From Thunnus maccoyii (Eukaryota; Chordata; Actinopteri; Scombriformes; Scombridae): a stretch of DNA of 64,000 nt. Position numbers and translations under genes: made by a program. Within the stretch, counting starts at the first letter, position 1. Each line of letters begins with the position of its first letter. The DNA is taken from NCBI RefSeq assembly GCF_910596095.1, contig NC_056540.1, forward strand, positions 29,360,001 through 29,424,000, given 5' to 3'. Shown piece by piece: positions 53,150 to 64,000 of this stretch. Below the pieces are notes generated by a model that was given only the letters and a program-made list of their open reading frames with translations, had not been told where the DNA came from and did not search any database.

Positions 53150-53466
53150 TACGGCTGCAACTACCAATGATTTTCATTATTGATTAATCTGCTGATCGTT
53201 TTATTGATGAATCATATGGTCTATAAAATGTCTGTTGACTGTTACAATCAAGTCAAAGGTCATCTTCAGATGTCTTATTTGTCCAACCAGCAGTCTAAAA
53301 CCTAAAGATAATCAGTTTAATGTCACATATGATAAAGAAAAGTATTCAATCATCACATCTGAGAAGTTGAAAACAGCAAATTTGGCTGTTTTTGCTTTAA
53401 AAAATAGTTGCTGATTCATTTTCTGTCGATCGATTGATTGTTGATTGATATATCATTGCAGCTTCT
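53150..53466 (+). repeat. Repeat family B copy 15 (near full length)
   Basis: It runs from TACGGCTGCAACTACCAATG to GATATATCATTGCAGCTTCTA (last base trimmed), with both terminal inverted motifs. A family F copy begins immediately after. Confidence 0.9.
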
Positions 53467-53479
53467 AGCCGTTTGTGGC

Positions 53480-53905
53480 CACCTGGTGAATACAAGTCCA
53501 GTCTTAACTCTCCTTTTTAGCTCTGTTGTGGTCTCCACCAACTCCTGAGGGAAATATCTGGCTCTTCAGTTGCTAAATTCTCGGCTAGTCGCCATCTTTG
53601 TCTTTCTGCTGTTTAATTCTGGGAAGCTAGAGTACGGCGGATTTATTGGAGCTTTGCCGAAAACCGCTGCCTACTGCGGAAAAATGATGCAGACGAGAGC
53701 CGTGAGATTAAACCGAACAGAACAGAAACCAAAACAATGAGCAGACAGATGCCAAAAAAAACCGTCTTTACAGCCGAGAGGAACAGCAGAATCTGGTGAT
53801 ATTTCTTTGCGGGTTTGTCACGATGAGCAACTCCCTCCACGTTACACACAGTCACATGTCTCATTGTTTGTATAAAAATATTGATAAGTGCTCCTTTAAC
53901 AAAAA
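53480..53905 (+). repeat. Repeat family F copy 3 (longest copy)
   Basis: GTCTCCACCAACTCCTGAGG, GAAATATCTGGCTCTTCAGT, GACGAGAGCCGTGAGATTAA and GATGAGCAACTCCCTCCACG are present in order. On the minus strand a 73-codon ORF (53643-53864) starts M..VTVCNVEGVAHRD and has a hydrophobic stretch, paralleling the ORF in copy 1. Confidence 0.8.
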
Positions 53906-54033
53906 ACTACATCGAAACCTTTAACAGATTATTGAAAAAGACTGGACGACAACTATAAATTGAAGTCTAGTCATTGGAATAAGCTCATATAAGACAATAT
54001 AATTATTAGGACTCACTATATTTTTTGGCAGAT

Positions 54034-54049
54034 GGGGGGGGGGGGGGGA
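54034..54049. repeat. G homopolymer
   Basis: A run of about 16 G interrupts otherwise mixed sequence. Between 54050 and 55560 I see no gene; a 126-codon minus-strand ORF at 54769-55149 resembles nothing known. Confidence 0.85.
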
Positions 54050-55569
54050 GAGCAGGAACAGTATGTGTCAGCAGATTTCTTCAGAGCCTCTGTCCCTCAG
54101 TCAAAGCTTATCTCTGTTGCCTTCCTGCCGTTGGGGTGGCCCGTGTGTCCCGAGCCTCAGGGTGTTAAGACTGTTTACCCTTTGATATCTTCTGTCAATG
54201 CGAGGCTGTGTTCACGCCCCCCCTCTCCGTCCGCGCAGTAAGACCACCGCACGCTCTATAATAACGCCCGTGTTCGATAACCCGAAGGAGCTGGATAACA
54301 AGCCCATTTGGTGATGCTAATAGCACACGCCATTTAGTGGAAACACTTATCCAAAGCTCCTTACAGTGTCATGAGTGTATGCATTTTTTTTGTGCTAGCT
54401 GATCCGGTGGGAATCCCTAACCCTTTTAACATGAGTGCCGTCTTCTACCCATGGAGCCTAGTACCAAAAAGAAACCACTAACCCAGATAGTGTTACTGCT
54501 GTAATCTACCCAGTTTTCCCCTCCAGGATCAATTTAGCTCATCCCATCTTGAGCTACACATGACTGCAACTAATGAAATGATAAAAAACACCCCTGGTCC
54601 ACACAGTTCATTGTATTGTTTGATCTCCACACATGGGACAGACACGCTCCGCCTTGCAAATCTTTTGCTAATGTGCTTCTTTTCGCTCCAAGCAGCACAA
54701 TAACATGTTTTTACACACAGATAAGCACACTGGATTGGCTTTAAACTGGCTGTTTTTTCTTATCCATCTCAGCTCCTGCAAATACATAACAGGAGCTCTA
54801 CATTCTGCGCAGTGATAGTTTTACATGCTAGCTCATCAGAGGGCATCGGGGTCTCACAGCGATCGATAACAGGATCATTCTGGCCTTCAAACATAGACTC
54901 AGTCGAGCAGAACTGTCTAAAACGGACGAAGCGTGCGTCATCGCTTCGGCCTTGGATGCATGAGGTCGTGTTGATGATAAAGAAAAGAGTCTGAGTCATG
55001 AAATGTTTGTTTGAGCTTATAAGGAATAAAAAAATATCATAAGAAACCCATCTGATGTCCTCGTCCAACACATCTGAAACTGAAAGACCTTGGTGTGAAT
55101 TAGTCACACTCAAATGAAAACAGCTCAACACTGGTATGAAATTGAGCAACCAGAGAGAATGCTTAAATGATTAATGGGAAACCATAAAATTCCTATTGTA
55201 ACCCTTTGATAGACAGATATTTACACTGACTTCGAGGCTTTATTCTCAAAAATGCTTCATGTTGATTGAAGAACGATGCAATAACTTGACCAAGTAAGAT
55301 GCATTGAGACGCCTGTTTAGCATCAAGAATTAGTGCAAGTGTGTGGATTAAAAGTGAACGGTGTGCACTTAGATTCACAGGTTCAGGTCTTGGATGAACT
55401 GCAGTGATCTGGTATTTATATGCTCGATAGTCAGACAAGAGTATGAATGTTTGAACACCGGTGTTGTTCATGGTCCTGCATCATATCCAAGGTTTGTTTG
55501 TGAGGTGATTTTTAGATCGATTCTTTCTGAAGTAACTGTTAAACTAGAGTTGAATGGAAATTCATCAGC

Positions 55570-55828
55570 AACTATTAATTGTTCTAGTTGTTTTTCAAGG
55601 GAAAATGACATCATCCATGTCTCTTCCAATCCAGCTTTTCTTTGTATTATATAATTGTAAACAGAATATCTTTGGGTTTTGGACTGTTGGTTGGAAAACA
55701 ATCAATTAGAAGACATCACCCTGGGCTCTAAGAATTTATGAAGGTCATTTTTCACCATTTTATAGACTCATTGATTGAAGTGTTCTGCAGAATAATCTAC
55801 AAGGAAAATAATTTAGTTGCAGCCCTAG
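55570..55828 (-). repeat. Repeat family B copy 16
   Basis: ATATCTTTGGGTTTTGGACT and the right end AATTTAGTTGCAGCCCTAGT are the reversed family B landmarks. Confidence 0.85.
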
Positions 55829-56561
55829 TAATTTGAAAGTATTCTGGTTAAGATTAAACTTGTGTAACTCTACTTATTCTGCTATATGGAACCTGTATTC
55901 TTAGAAAAGGCCTGGCTGTAGTTAGTGTCAATGGGGATAGTTGAGCATTTATTCCCTGAAAATGAACCTTTTTCTTCACAACGTCTGATGAATTCCAAAC
56001 ATGTTCATCGACAGTGTGTCTCAACAGCTTCTTCTTCTCCAACCGTATTGATTTTTGTCACAGAAAATTTACCTCCCATGATGGCTCACTACCTGAAAAA
56101 CCGTGGATGCGGCCGTCTGTCTGGCGGTGTAACTTCCTGACTTGTCAATGCGATCAGACGTGTGAATCTTGGCTTCTCTTAACACGGCGCCTCCGGGAGA
56201 GACTTGTTGACACGGAGAAGTACTGCGTGCACCATCTCTCCCATATCTCCCAGCTCTGTTCATTCCTGATACGCTCTTAGCTCCGAGAAAAAAACAAAAA
56301 AAAGAAGAAAAATAGATACCAGTCCTGCATCATAGGAACATTTAGTTATATCTGTTGTCAGTGTTATAAAAATTGTTTTTCAACCTTTACCTACAGATAT
56401 TTGAAGCATAATTTGAAGAAGGCCACGTCCTTCATCATGCTAGAGTTACATTTACACCTAAAATGTGCATCAAAACACACGTATAGTGCACAGTTTATGT
56501 TTTAAGGTCTGTTCTTTCTGTGTTTGTCTGACCTGCGAGGCTTATTACACTTTAGCTTCTG

Positions 56562-57190
56562 TAATAATAATAATAATGATAATAAACTTTATCTCTGTAG
56601 CGTCCTTCAAAACCAGACTTTCAAGGTGCTTCACAAAATGCAACACAATGAAGTATAGATGCAAGATAGAAACATCATGCACAGAAAATGCAATAAAAAC
56701 AGTGGTGAAACATAAAGATATTCAAAGAAACCATATTAAAACATTTGAATAGATATATTATACAAATGCCAGTATGTACAGGTGGGTTTTTAAAAGCTTT
56801 TTAAACCGAGGCAATCAGCTGATCTGATGCTGAGGGGGAGTTTGGTCCGCAGCGTTGGAGCTAAAACAGTAGAAGCACGATTCCCCTTTTTGTTTTAAGC
56901 CTGGACTGAGGGGTCTCGGTGCAGAATAAAAGGGGTTAGGAAGTTCTGAAATCTGTAATGAGCCAGACCACGTAGGGATTTAAAAGTAATCGATAACATC
57001 TTAAATTGAATTCTGTAACGGATGAGGAGCCGGTGTCGTTCGGCCAGGTCGTGTTTGCGAGAAGCCTCGTCGCCGCATTCTGCACCGGCGGGCGACCGCC
57101 GCATCGTTTAGGGCGAGTAAATAATGAATCACGGTAGTCTAGGCGCGGAGGAGGAAACGAGGGTGCGGATGGAGGACGGAGTCGTCAGAC
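56562..57190 (+). repeat. Repeat family D copy 2 (long copy)
   Basis: It begins with a (TAA)n run and AAACTTTATCTCTGTAGCGT. It continues with TTCAAGGTGCTTCACAAAAT, AGGTGGGTTTTTAAAAGCTT, CACGTAGGGATTTAAAAGTA and ATCACGGTAGTCTAGG. This order matches a frequent fish repeat I recall. On the minus strand, 56895-57104 could instead be read as a LINE ORF tail (RYRIQFKMLSITFKSLRGLA). Both readings mean mobile-element DNA and not a host gene. Confidence 0.65.
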
Positions 57191-57412
57191 TATGTTTTGT
57201 ATGCTCTGTAAGTCCACTTTTGGCCTTCGCAACCTTAAACTCAAGCTTAATTATTCAAGTGTTGTTGCTTCTTGGCAGCGCGGTACGGCCTCCTGGCCTG
57301 CTGCAGTCTGCTTCTCTTTGGATCGCGTCTATTGTCTGACTGATTTCCCCAGACACCGAATCCTGGCCGGAGGATTGAGGGCTATCAAACAGAATTAAGA
57401 TGAGACAATGGC

Positions 57413-57725
57413 TGTGTGTTTATGTGTGTGTGTATGTGTGTGAGACGGTGGACGCGGTCATGAATGTGTGAGAATAGTTAAACTCGGGGCAAAAAAAAAA
57501 GTATTTAAATTTTGCGTGTGTGTGGCCTAGGAGAGTGTGTGTGTGTGTGTGTGTGTTTTTTGGAAGTGAAGCCAAAAGCTCCCACAACAAGAAGAGGCCT
57601 CTCCTCCTGGCTCCGTCCACTGATGCAGGCCTTCAGTGTCCGTCGCTCCAGCTGGCAGCCAATTTATACCGAGGCCAAACACTCCAATACCCACAGGCAG
57701 GCCAACAGGGGCTCTTTGTGATGCT

Positions 57726-57767
<42 letters not shown>

Positions 57768-57785
57768 TGTGTGTGTGTGTGTGTT
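57413..57785. repeat. Cluster of three (TG)n microsatellites
   Basis: TG runs at about 57414-57443, 57534-57556 and 57729-57783, the last one interrupted by GAGAGA. The following block, 57853-58200, is repeat-free and AT-rich with an accidental 110-codon ORF. Confidence 0.9.
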
Positions 57786-58651
57786 TCCTTCTGAGTTTGT
57801 GTGCCTCTGTGTGTGTACTTATCAGCTACTGAGACAGTTGTTCAGCTCATGATTGACTGCAAATGCTGTTAATTTTCAGACTTGGCTGCATCCAGAGGAC
57901 TTCCATCAGCGCGTGTTTTCGCGTCGGTTAAGGCATGAATTACATTACATTAAGGGCTCGCAGTTAACAAGTGCAGTGGAAGCTGTAAGGCATCTGTGTG
58001 GCACTCTGATATCAGTAATTAAATATGTAAACAAAGATAAAGGAGTGTTTGAAATTGTTGGACGAATGATCGATGATGGTTTGGCTGTTCCTAGAGCGTT
58101 GCATAATTCATTTTTTTTACTCTTTATATGGACTTTTTTGGAGATTACTAGACTCAGGCACTGCATATCTATCCCTCTCAGATGATTCCCCACTTTCATG
58201 TGGTCTAAAGGGAGAAATATTGTATGTATGAAATATATATTAATGTTCTGCAGACTTTAAATCATGTAAATTGTCATTTGTTGTGTTACTTTCATGACCC
58301 GGAGCATGTAAGGCAGCTGTGGTTTTGCAGTTGTTGCTCTTTGTTGTAAAACATGATTGATAAAACCAGAGCGGCTGATTTCTAAACTCAGGAGTTTGTG
58401 GGAAACGGTTCCTGTTTGACGGGTTTCAGTGGGAGGATGCGTGATGAACTCCACCTCATTGTGAATCACTACAGCGTGACAAAAAGGGCCGTCGGAGTGG
58501 GAAGAGATCCACGTAGAGGATACTTTCAGCTGATGTTATTGCTTTATATCAGAGTCTTTTAGAGAACTTCATAGTCACAGATATGCTTTCTGCATGTAGA
58601 GGGATGTTTAAAATGAACTGCACTCTCTTGTCCTTGATGATTTTGAAGCAT

Positions 58652-58945
58652 TTAGGGCTGCAACTAACCATTGTTTTCATTATCTGTTGATTACTTTCTC
58701 CATTAAACGACTAATTGTTTAATCCTTAAATTGTCAGAAAATGGTGAAAAATGTCAATCGCTGTGTCCCAAAGCCCAAGATGCAACATAAAATGTCTTGT
58801 TTTGTCCCGACCAACAGTCCACAACCCAAAGATATTCACTTTACTATAATACAAAACTAAAGAAACCAGAAAATATTCATTTAACAAGCTGGAACAAGAG
58901 AATTTAAGACTTTTTTTCTTAGAAAAGACTCCAAAACAATACAGA
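58652..58945 (+). repeat. Repeat family B copy 17
   Basis: It opens TTAGGGCTGCAACTAACCAT and keeps AAATTGTCAGAAAATGGTGA, CGCTGTGTCCCAAAGCCCAA and AAAATGTCTTGTTTTGTCCC. It is among the least worn copies. Confidence 0.9.
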
Positions 58946-59330
58946 AAGTGATATATTTGTTTGGTTTCACAGTGTTTCCCACAGTTTAGAGTTCTTTGTA
59001 GGAAAATACAAAAAATTAAAAACACTTGGGAACATTTTTAGAACTTTCAGCAGCATCTGTTGGCCTTCATCAGTGGATGGAGTTTGTTCAGACAGCTGAT
59101 GTCTGTTTCTGGTGTTTCTGGTGTTCATTCAGCTTGCTGTTGGATGACTGATGTCGAGATCCCCACAGCTGTCACATGTGATGTCATGATGACGTCATAC
59201 ACCACTCCAGGAGGTCTTTAGAGTAGCAGCAGAGATGTTAAGGTGTTGAATGGTTTGTGTTAGGTCCTGACTCCTTTAGACTTGGAGACTATTGTTAGAG
59301 AGAGAGTTCAGCCATGTCAGAAAGTCCCAC

Positions 59331-59530
59331 TGTAGCCGCGTTTCAACCGCAGGAACTTTCTGGGGACTTACAACCTTTTTGAGGAACTCAAGTTCTTCAA
59401 CCTGTGTTACCGTCCAGGGACCAGGGTCTAAATTAAGCTCCAGGAAGATTGTTTTACCCCCCCCCAAAAAAGTCCCTGCTGCAGTGGTAGTACTTCCCAA
59501 AAATACAGGAACTTTGGGGGGTGGGGTTTG
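59331..59530. repeat. Family K: short element with inverted ends
   Basis: CCGCGTTTCAACCGCAGGAACT on the left (shortened) and AGGAACTTTGGGGGGTGGGG on the right, with GTCCCTGCTGCAG and mirrored internal AGGAAC/GTTCCT motifs. It resembles a frequent fish MITE type from recall. The stretch 59531-60780 shows no gene. Confidence 0.4.
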
Positions 59531-60782
59531 CAAAGATGATCATCACTGATTGGTCAAACACAGAAACCACAGCTGCTTCAAGCACCGCCTCATTCACAAA
59601 ACAAGGAAGGAGCAGTCGGTTTAGGACGAGGGGAGGGCGTTCCTCTTCACTTGATTATGTTAAAAGTAAAGTTAGACTCTGTTGTCGGCTCTTCGACTCG
59701 TTTTAAAAAAGACGAGAGAGAGAGAGAGTGAGCAGAGGTGGCGGTGGCGAGAACAAAGCAGAAATAAATAACCATCAAACACTCGACAGATGATTTACTG
59801 TGGAAACAGACGTTATTAGTTTCAGTTCCCTCCTCTGCATTTCTCCTTTTCATTCATTCGTTTCATCCAGCTAATCCGGCAGTAAATACAAAGACAACAT
59901 GACAAATCTGTGTTGTTTTGAATTCAGATGTTATCTGCCAGGGTAGGCCGTCCAAGTAGAGAGCCTGCGTATGGGAAACACTGGTTTCATGACTTCAGAG
60001 GTTTGATCAGTGACATTTAATTTGATCAACTTTAGGTTTTAACTTGTTACTCATGTCTCTCCTGAACAACAGATGTATGAAACAAGTTTTCAAACAGTAA
60101 ACAATATGTAGTAGATTGTACGTCTGTGCCAGTGCGGTGCAGTACTTTAATGGTAACTGTGGAAACTGGTAAAAATGTCGCTGCACTGCTGCCACCGAGA
60201 TGAATATCTGACAGAGTCGTTTAACAGAGAAGAGAGAGCAAAAGTGGTGGAAAGCAATAAAAACTGCAGCGTAGGTTCGTTTCACATCCAGAAGGCCAAA
60301 GGCATAGCAGTGTGGCATTTCACAAAACCCCCCTTTAAACTTTATTATAGACCCAGACTTGAACAGGATCTGATACCTGCCAAGCGGCCAGCAGAGTGTA
60401 AAACAGCCAATAGTATACCAGTATAACCTTGCTGCTGATCCTCGGCTGGTGTTGTGTACGTCTGCTCTTTGACAACGGCTGCGTGGAAAAGATTTATGGC
60501 CTTAGATGATTCTAGCAGAGAGACAGTGTAAATAAGAAATGGCTCCTGCTTGCTGAGCGATCGCAGAATTAGAACATATTCACAAGCGGTTATGACAAAG
60601 GCTACTGTCTCTTCCTCCCTGATAAAATACACCAGCAGCTAATATTTGTGTGATTATATGCTCTAAATGCAATAAGCTGGTCCTGTTTTTACTGCACAAC
60701 TGGCACGGTTTCAGTTTTCAGCACAGAAGTTTGCTTTAACAGTGCTGCTGCTGTCCTAATATCTGACAGGTTCTTTTCTTAA

Positions 60783-61305
60783 AGGGGCCATATTCTGCTT
60801 TTTGTGATGTTCTGTTATTTTTATGCTGATATGATGTCGGATGTTAAACAGAACCTGAAGCAAACATATGTAAAAATGATCCCTGCAAGTCAAAAGCCAG
60901 GGCAAAGTTACTTCAACTTCCTCCTCGTGATGACATCAGATCGTTCACGCATGCCCACAAACGGTCGTCCGTTTAACGTTGTCCACTCGCGTATTTTGGA
61001 TCTGACTTTGGCTCAAAAATGTACAGATATATTTGAGAAGTTGATATTTTGAGTAAGGAACGAGAAAAGGAAGTGAAAACCTGAGACACCGCTTCCAGGA
61101 GCGAACCAATCAGAACTGAAGGGGCGCCTTAAAGAGACAGGAGCTAAAACTGCCTGTTTCAGACAGAGGCTGAACTGAGGGGCTGCAAAAAAGACCAGTT
61201 TAAGATAAATAAGGAGTTTAAACTGTAAATCACGAAAAGATATTCCAGTAGAGCCCCAGAATATAAATATTGACCTAAAAATGTGTATGATATGTCCCCT
61301 TGAAA
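60783..61305 (+). repeat. Family C: non-autonomous DNA element with inverted ends
   Basis: The left end AAGGGGCCATATTCTGC is mirrored by the right end GATATGTCCCCTTGAAAG. The inside contains AACCTGAAGCAAACATATGT and CAGTAGAGCCCCAGAATATA. I see no intact target-site duplication and no transposase. Confidence 0.65.
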
Positions 61306-61309
61306 GGAT

Positions 61310-61420
61310 TATTTTAGCCTTTATTGCATTGTTGACAGACAGAGAGGGGGTATGACATGCAACAAACGTCCTCAGTCAGAATTGAACCTTGTACGTTGTA
61401 ATCTTGATGGTTTCCTTCCT
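61310..61420 (+). repeat. Repeat family I copy 2 (tRNA-like short repeat remnant)
   Basis: TTTAGCCTTTATTGCATTGT, CAGACAGAGAGGGGGTATGA, CATGCAACAAACGTCC and an AGAATTGAACC box recall tRNA-like fish repeats; compare 12968. It abuts element C. Confidence 0.5.
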
Positions 61421-62126
61421 CTGTCTCTCTTCAGGACCATTAACCAGTAATGGTATGTGTGTGTCATGCTGACTAATTTTCAAGGGCCACTCTTTCAAGC
61501 CATGAAATTTAAAGACCAAGTAAAAAGAAAAGACACAGCACACATTCTGCAAATTGTTATGTATAGTCAAACGCCAAGCTTTTAAAACTGTGAAAACGCT
61601 GTATGCACAACGTATAAATTGTAAGCCCTTTATTTAAACAGAAGATGGCAGTGTTCACATCCTATATATTCACCTTTATCATTGTTTCCCCTTTGAAAGT
61701 GTGGTTGTTAAAGGGTGTTAGGGCCAATATTTTACATGTAAAGGTAAGTTTGGTGAAATAATAAGGCCGCTACATAGACAGCAGAATATAGAGACCAAAC
61801 CAACCAACAATAACAGCAACTCAAAACTATGATCGTTACAAAAAATGAGCTAAAACATGATATGTTTTTTTCAGTTTAACCAACACATGAACACCATAAA
61901 CATGATTACATGTGTATTTATGCCATCAGTGACTAGTATCAACAGTAGTATTAAAACGGTACCGTCAGTTTATTCTTCCATCTCTAGAGATGTTGAAATT
62001 TCAAACTCAGTGAACTCCTAACTGAGCTATTTTCAGACACAAGTGTAAAAATCCCCGGCGTCGCCATACTGTGCTGAACTAAGCGATGTGGTTTTCATGA
62101 CCTGATAAAATTTACTGATAGCCTAT

Positions 62127-62290
62127 GAGACTCAACTTATTCTACTTCAAAACTGATAGAACACCCAAAGCAAAAAAAAAAAAAATCAACAAGTGAACTT
62201 TTTAAAGTTTGCAAGTTTGGCCTCCAGCACTAATTATGCCTTCAAGATTTGATTGGGACGCAGTGACTTAATCACTTGACAGCGCTACAC
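62127..62290. repeat. Flanking direct repeat, left copy
   Basis: GAGACTCAACTTATTCTACT (62127) and GATTTGATTGGGACGCAGTG (62247), with CAACAAGTGAACT between, match the blocks of the right copy at 63774 in the same order and orientation. Confidence 0.6.
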
Positions 62291-62348
62291 TAGTTAGTTG
62301 AAGTTTGCCCTGACAGCGATTACTTTGGCCCTGATCACTTTTCACCCA

Positions 62349-63062
62349 CTAGCCGAGAGCAAGGAGGAAATACTCCGAAAAGAATTTATAAAGTTTAGTT
62401 TTCATGTCCTCCCACAAGGTAGCGTCTCAAGATTGAAATCATCCTTGCACATGACATACAAATCACAACTCCATCAACCCCATTTGCCTCATGATCTGAT
62501 GGTCCGATGGTGATATTCATGGTCATGCTTGAGGGAACAGGTATGGGCAGTAGCTGTCATTGTTGGGGCGTTTGATTTCCAGAAGGCCACGGCAGGGGTC
62601 TGCATTCAGGTCTGTGACTCTCCTGAGTCCATAGAGGAAAACCTGATGGACTGTGACTTCTCCCACCGGCTCTAGCTCGACTCCTCTTTTCACGTCTTCT
62701 GTCTGGATGAGCTTTTTTTTGCGTAGCGCAGAGGCGAGACACTCAAAGTCTGAGCGCCTCGAGCAGACCCCGTTTGAAATTCGATGCAGTTACGCGGTTC
62801 GGATCGTGCCTCCTACCACTCTTTCCTGGTGCTCTGGTGTCTTGTTTCCTCCTCAAGTGGCAGAGCTTTCATCATGGGAAAGCTTGAGCCCTTCATAGAC
62901 ATCAGACGGCTCTTTTGGCAGCACAGAGGAGCAGTTGCACAGCTGAGGGGGATGAAGGAGAGAGAGGGAACGTTGCCAGAGAGGACGGGGGGTGCTCAGG
63001 GTCTGGTAGGTGAGAGCAGATCCATGTAGGAGGTTACCAAATTCAGTAGGCACATATTCCAC
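62349..63062 (-). pseudogene. Broken YqaJ-type exonuclease/recombinase gene of a mobile element
   Basis: Read on the minus strand, family features appear in the right order but in shifting frames. EPSDVYEGLKLSHDESSA precedes a stop at about 62855. It is followed by EEETRHQSTRKEW and then RRHDPNRVTASNF (the RVTASNF signature that opens YqaJ domains). A frame at 62523-62757 then has DFECLASALRKK, KRGVELEPV and GLLEIKRPNNDSYCPY, with the E-x-K of the nuclease site. After a stop at 62523 come CDLYVMCKDDFNLETL and MKTKLYKFFSEYFLLALG, ending in a stop at 62349-62351. The segment that should carry the catalytic Asp (usually in SPDG) appears deleted between EPV and LLEIK. It cannot be active. YqaJ domains are lambda-exonuclease-like nucleases; animal copies occur in repetitive elements. 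Confidence 0.75.
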
Positions 63063-63773
63063 ATATGTTCTGTTTTGTCTCCAAACGTCTCACCATCTTG
63101 CAGTTGCTTCCAGTTCCTTTCTTTATATTTTCCAAAAAGAGAATTTGCAAAGGGCAGAGGAGAGGGGTTCTTCAGGAGAGTATCTGGTTTGGGGTTCGTA
63201 CCTAATTCACCTTTTACTTTTTGTTTTGGGGACTTTTATCCTAATTTGCTGTAATGTGCAAGAGTGTAAAGGAGGCCAATAAGATGTGAGCAGTCATGGT
63301 GAAGGAATTTCCCCTGCGGTGATTCAGGGTGGCTCGACAGCGTGGTATGTGGTCTATGTGGTATTAGTGCCAGGTTTTTTGTTTTTATTTTTAAGAAAAT
63401 CAAGGTATGTTAGTCTGATTATGTGTCGGCCGAATGGAGCAACAGTACCTGACGGACACGGAAACAACGTTGGTCTACAGCCGCATCCCCTTAAACCTGG
63501 GATTTATGAATGGAGTCTGGCTGGATGCACCTTTAGATTGTATGAACCCATGAGGTGTGTCACAATATAGACGCTTGATTTCAGCAGGAGCAGTTTTGAC
63601 TAAGCATCAGAGTTTGTGGTCTGAGGATTTATTTATTTATTTAGTCCAACCTTCTAGGAATGTCATACTCAGTGGTGGTGGATCGCTGCTATAATGCTCT
63701 GAGGGAAGCCATATTTTCAAGAGCGCATATAAATGTATTAAAATTAAATAAGAAGACAACAAATAACAAGTGA

Positions 63774-63908
63774 TGAGATTCAGTTTATTCTACTTAAATT
63801 CACATCCGACAGTAAACAACAGAACACTGTGAAGAGAAAATGTGAAATACGTTGACAAGCGAACTCTGAGGTTTGATTTGGATGCAGTGATGTCATTTAT
63901 TTGACTGC
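63774..63908. repeat. Flanking direct repeat, right copy
   Basis: GAGATTCAGTTTATTCTACT (63774) and GGTTTGATTTGGATGCAGTG (63870), with GACAAGCGAACT between, pair with the left copy at 62127. The 63063-63773 interval between the gene remnant and this copy has no recognised content. Confidence 0.6.
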
Positions 63909-64000
63909 TTATGTATCACTTGATGCTTGTCACTTGTCCTCTCATCTGGATAATGAAACTGTAAGTTCGGCCTTTTGAACAAAACAAGAGCCTCTTATTG

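Noticed and set aside
54769..55149. 126-codon minus-strand ORF
   Set aside because: No recognisable similarity; a chance open frame in gene-free DNA is the simpler explanation.
56895..57104. Minus-strand ORF resembling the tail of a LINE ORF2 (RYRIQFKMLSITFKSL)
   Set aside because: Not annotated as a LINE because the surrounding sequence in plus orientation follows repeat family D closely. The LINE reading is kept only as an alternative in that entry.
57853..58185. 110-codon plus-strand ORF next to (TG)n repeats
   Set aside because: Lacks domain features. The region is AT-rich and more plausible as non-coding, possibly regulatory, sequence.
62298..62513. Plus-strand ORF with an LPQGS motif that looked like a retroviral-type reverse transcriptase fragment
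   Set aside because: The opposite strand explains the same bases better: CDLYVMCKDDFNLETL and MKTKLYKFFSEYFLLALG continue the YqaJ remnant in order, and the expected YIDD-like box is not in frame.

Overview
This is nuclear DNA from a vertebrate, almost certainly a ray-finned (teleost) fish. It has split genes with GT-AG introns, short exons in long AT-rich introns, many (AC)n/(TG)n microsatellites and a dense population of short dispersed repeats of the kind that fill fish genomes. No bacterial, phage or CRISPR-type system is present. Gene names rest on my recognition of the translated exons against the human families; no database search was run.

Layout. Positions 1-2963 hold the 5' part of tstd2 on the minus strand, with its 3' end outside the window. 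A CpG-rich head-to-head promoter of about 410 bp separates it from ncbp1 (plus, 3377-14020), the large subunit of the nuclear cap-binding complex. Its 23 coding exons are all here and join in frame to 795 codons plus stop. Tail to tail with it lies slc49a3 (also called mfsd7; minus, 17500-32551), a 12-helix major-facilitator transporter with ten coding exons totalling 484 codons plus stop. These are unrelated housekeeping-type functions (sulfurtransferase-like/tRNA-hydroxylase-like protein, RNA cap binding, membrane transport), so their proximity is synteny and not an operon-like unit.

Positions 32552-64000 contain no intact protein-coding exon that I can support. At 39710-39920 there is a CpG-rich promoter with a perfect NRF1-type palindrome and a plausible non-coding first exon with a splice donor, so much of the right half may be the first intron of a plus-strand gene. 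pcgf3 is a guess from human gene order only.

Repeats are the main content outside genes. I name families by letter: A (about 350-370 bp, at least five copies, one split by a LINE-like insert), B (about 300 bp, starts TAGGGCTGCAACTAA, 17 copies), C (ends AAGGGG..CCCCTT), D, E, F (its two long copies each carry a small hydrophobic ORF), H, I, J and M (near-complete palindromes) and K. At 62127-63908 a broken YqaJ-type exonuclease/recombinase gene is flanked by similar direct repeats, the most unusual mobile-element remnant in the window.

The observations most worth a second look are: a U12-type (minor spliceosome) intron in ncbp1; the decayed YqaJ element with flanking direct repeats; a matching pair of small membrane-like ORFs in two diverged copies of repeat F; a (TG)38 tract directly against a tstd2 splice acceptor; and a 15-bp perfect hairpin containing the slc49a3 stop codon.
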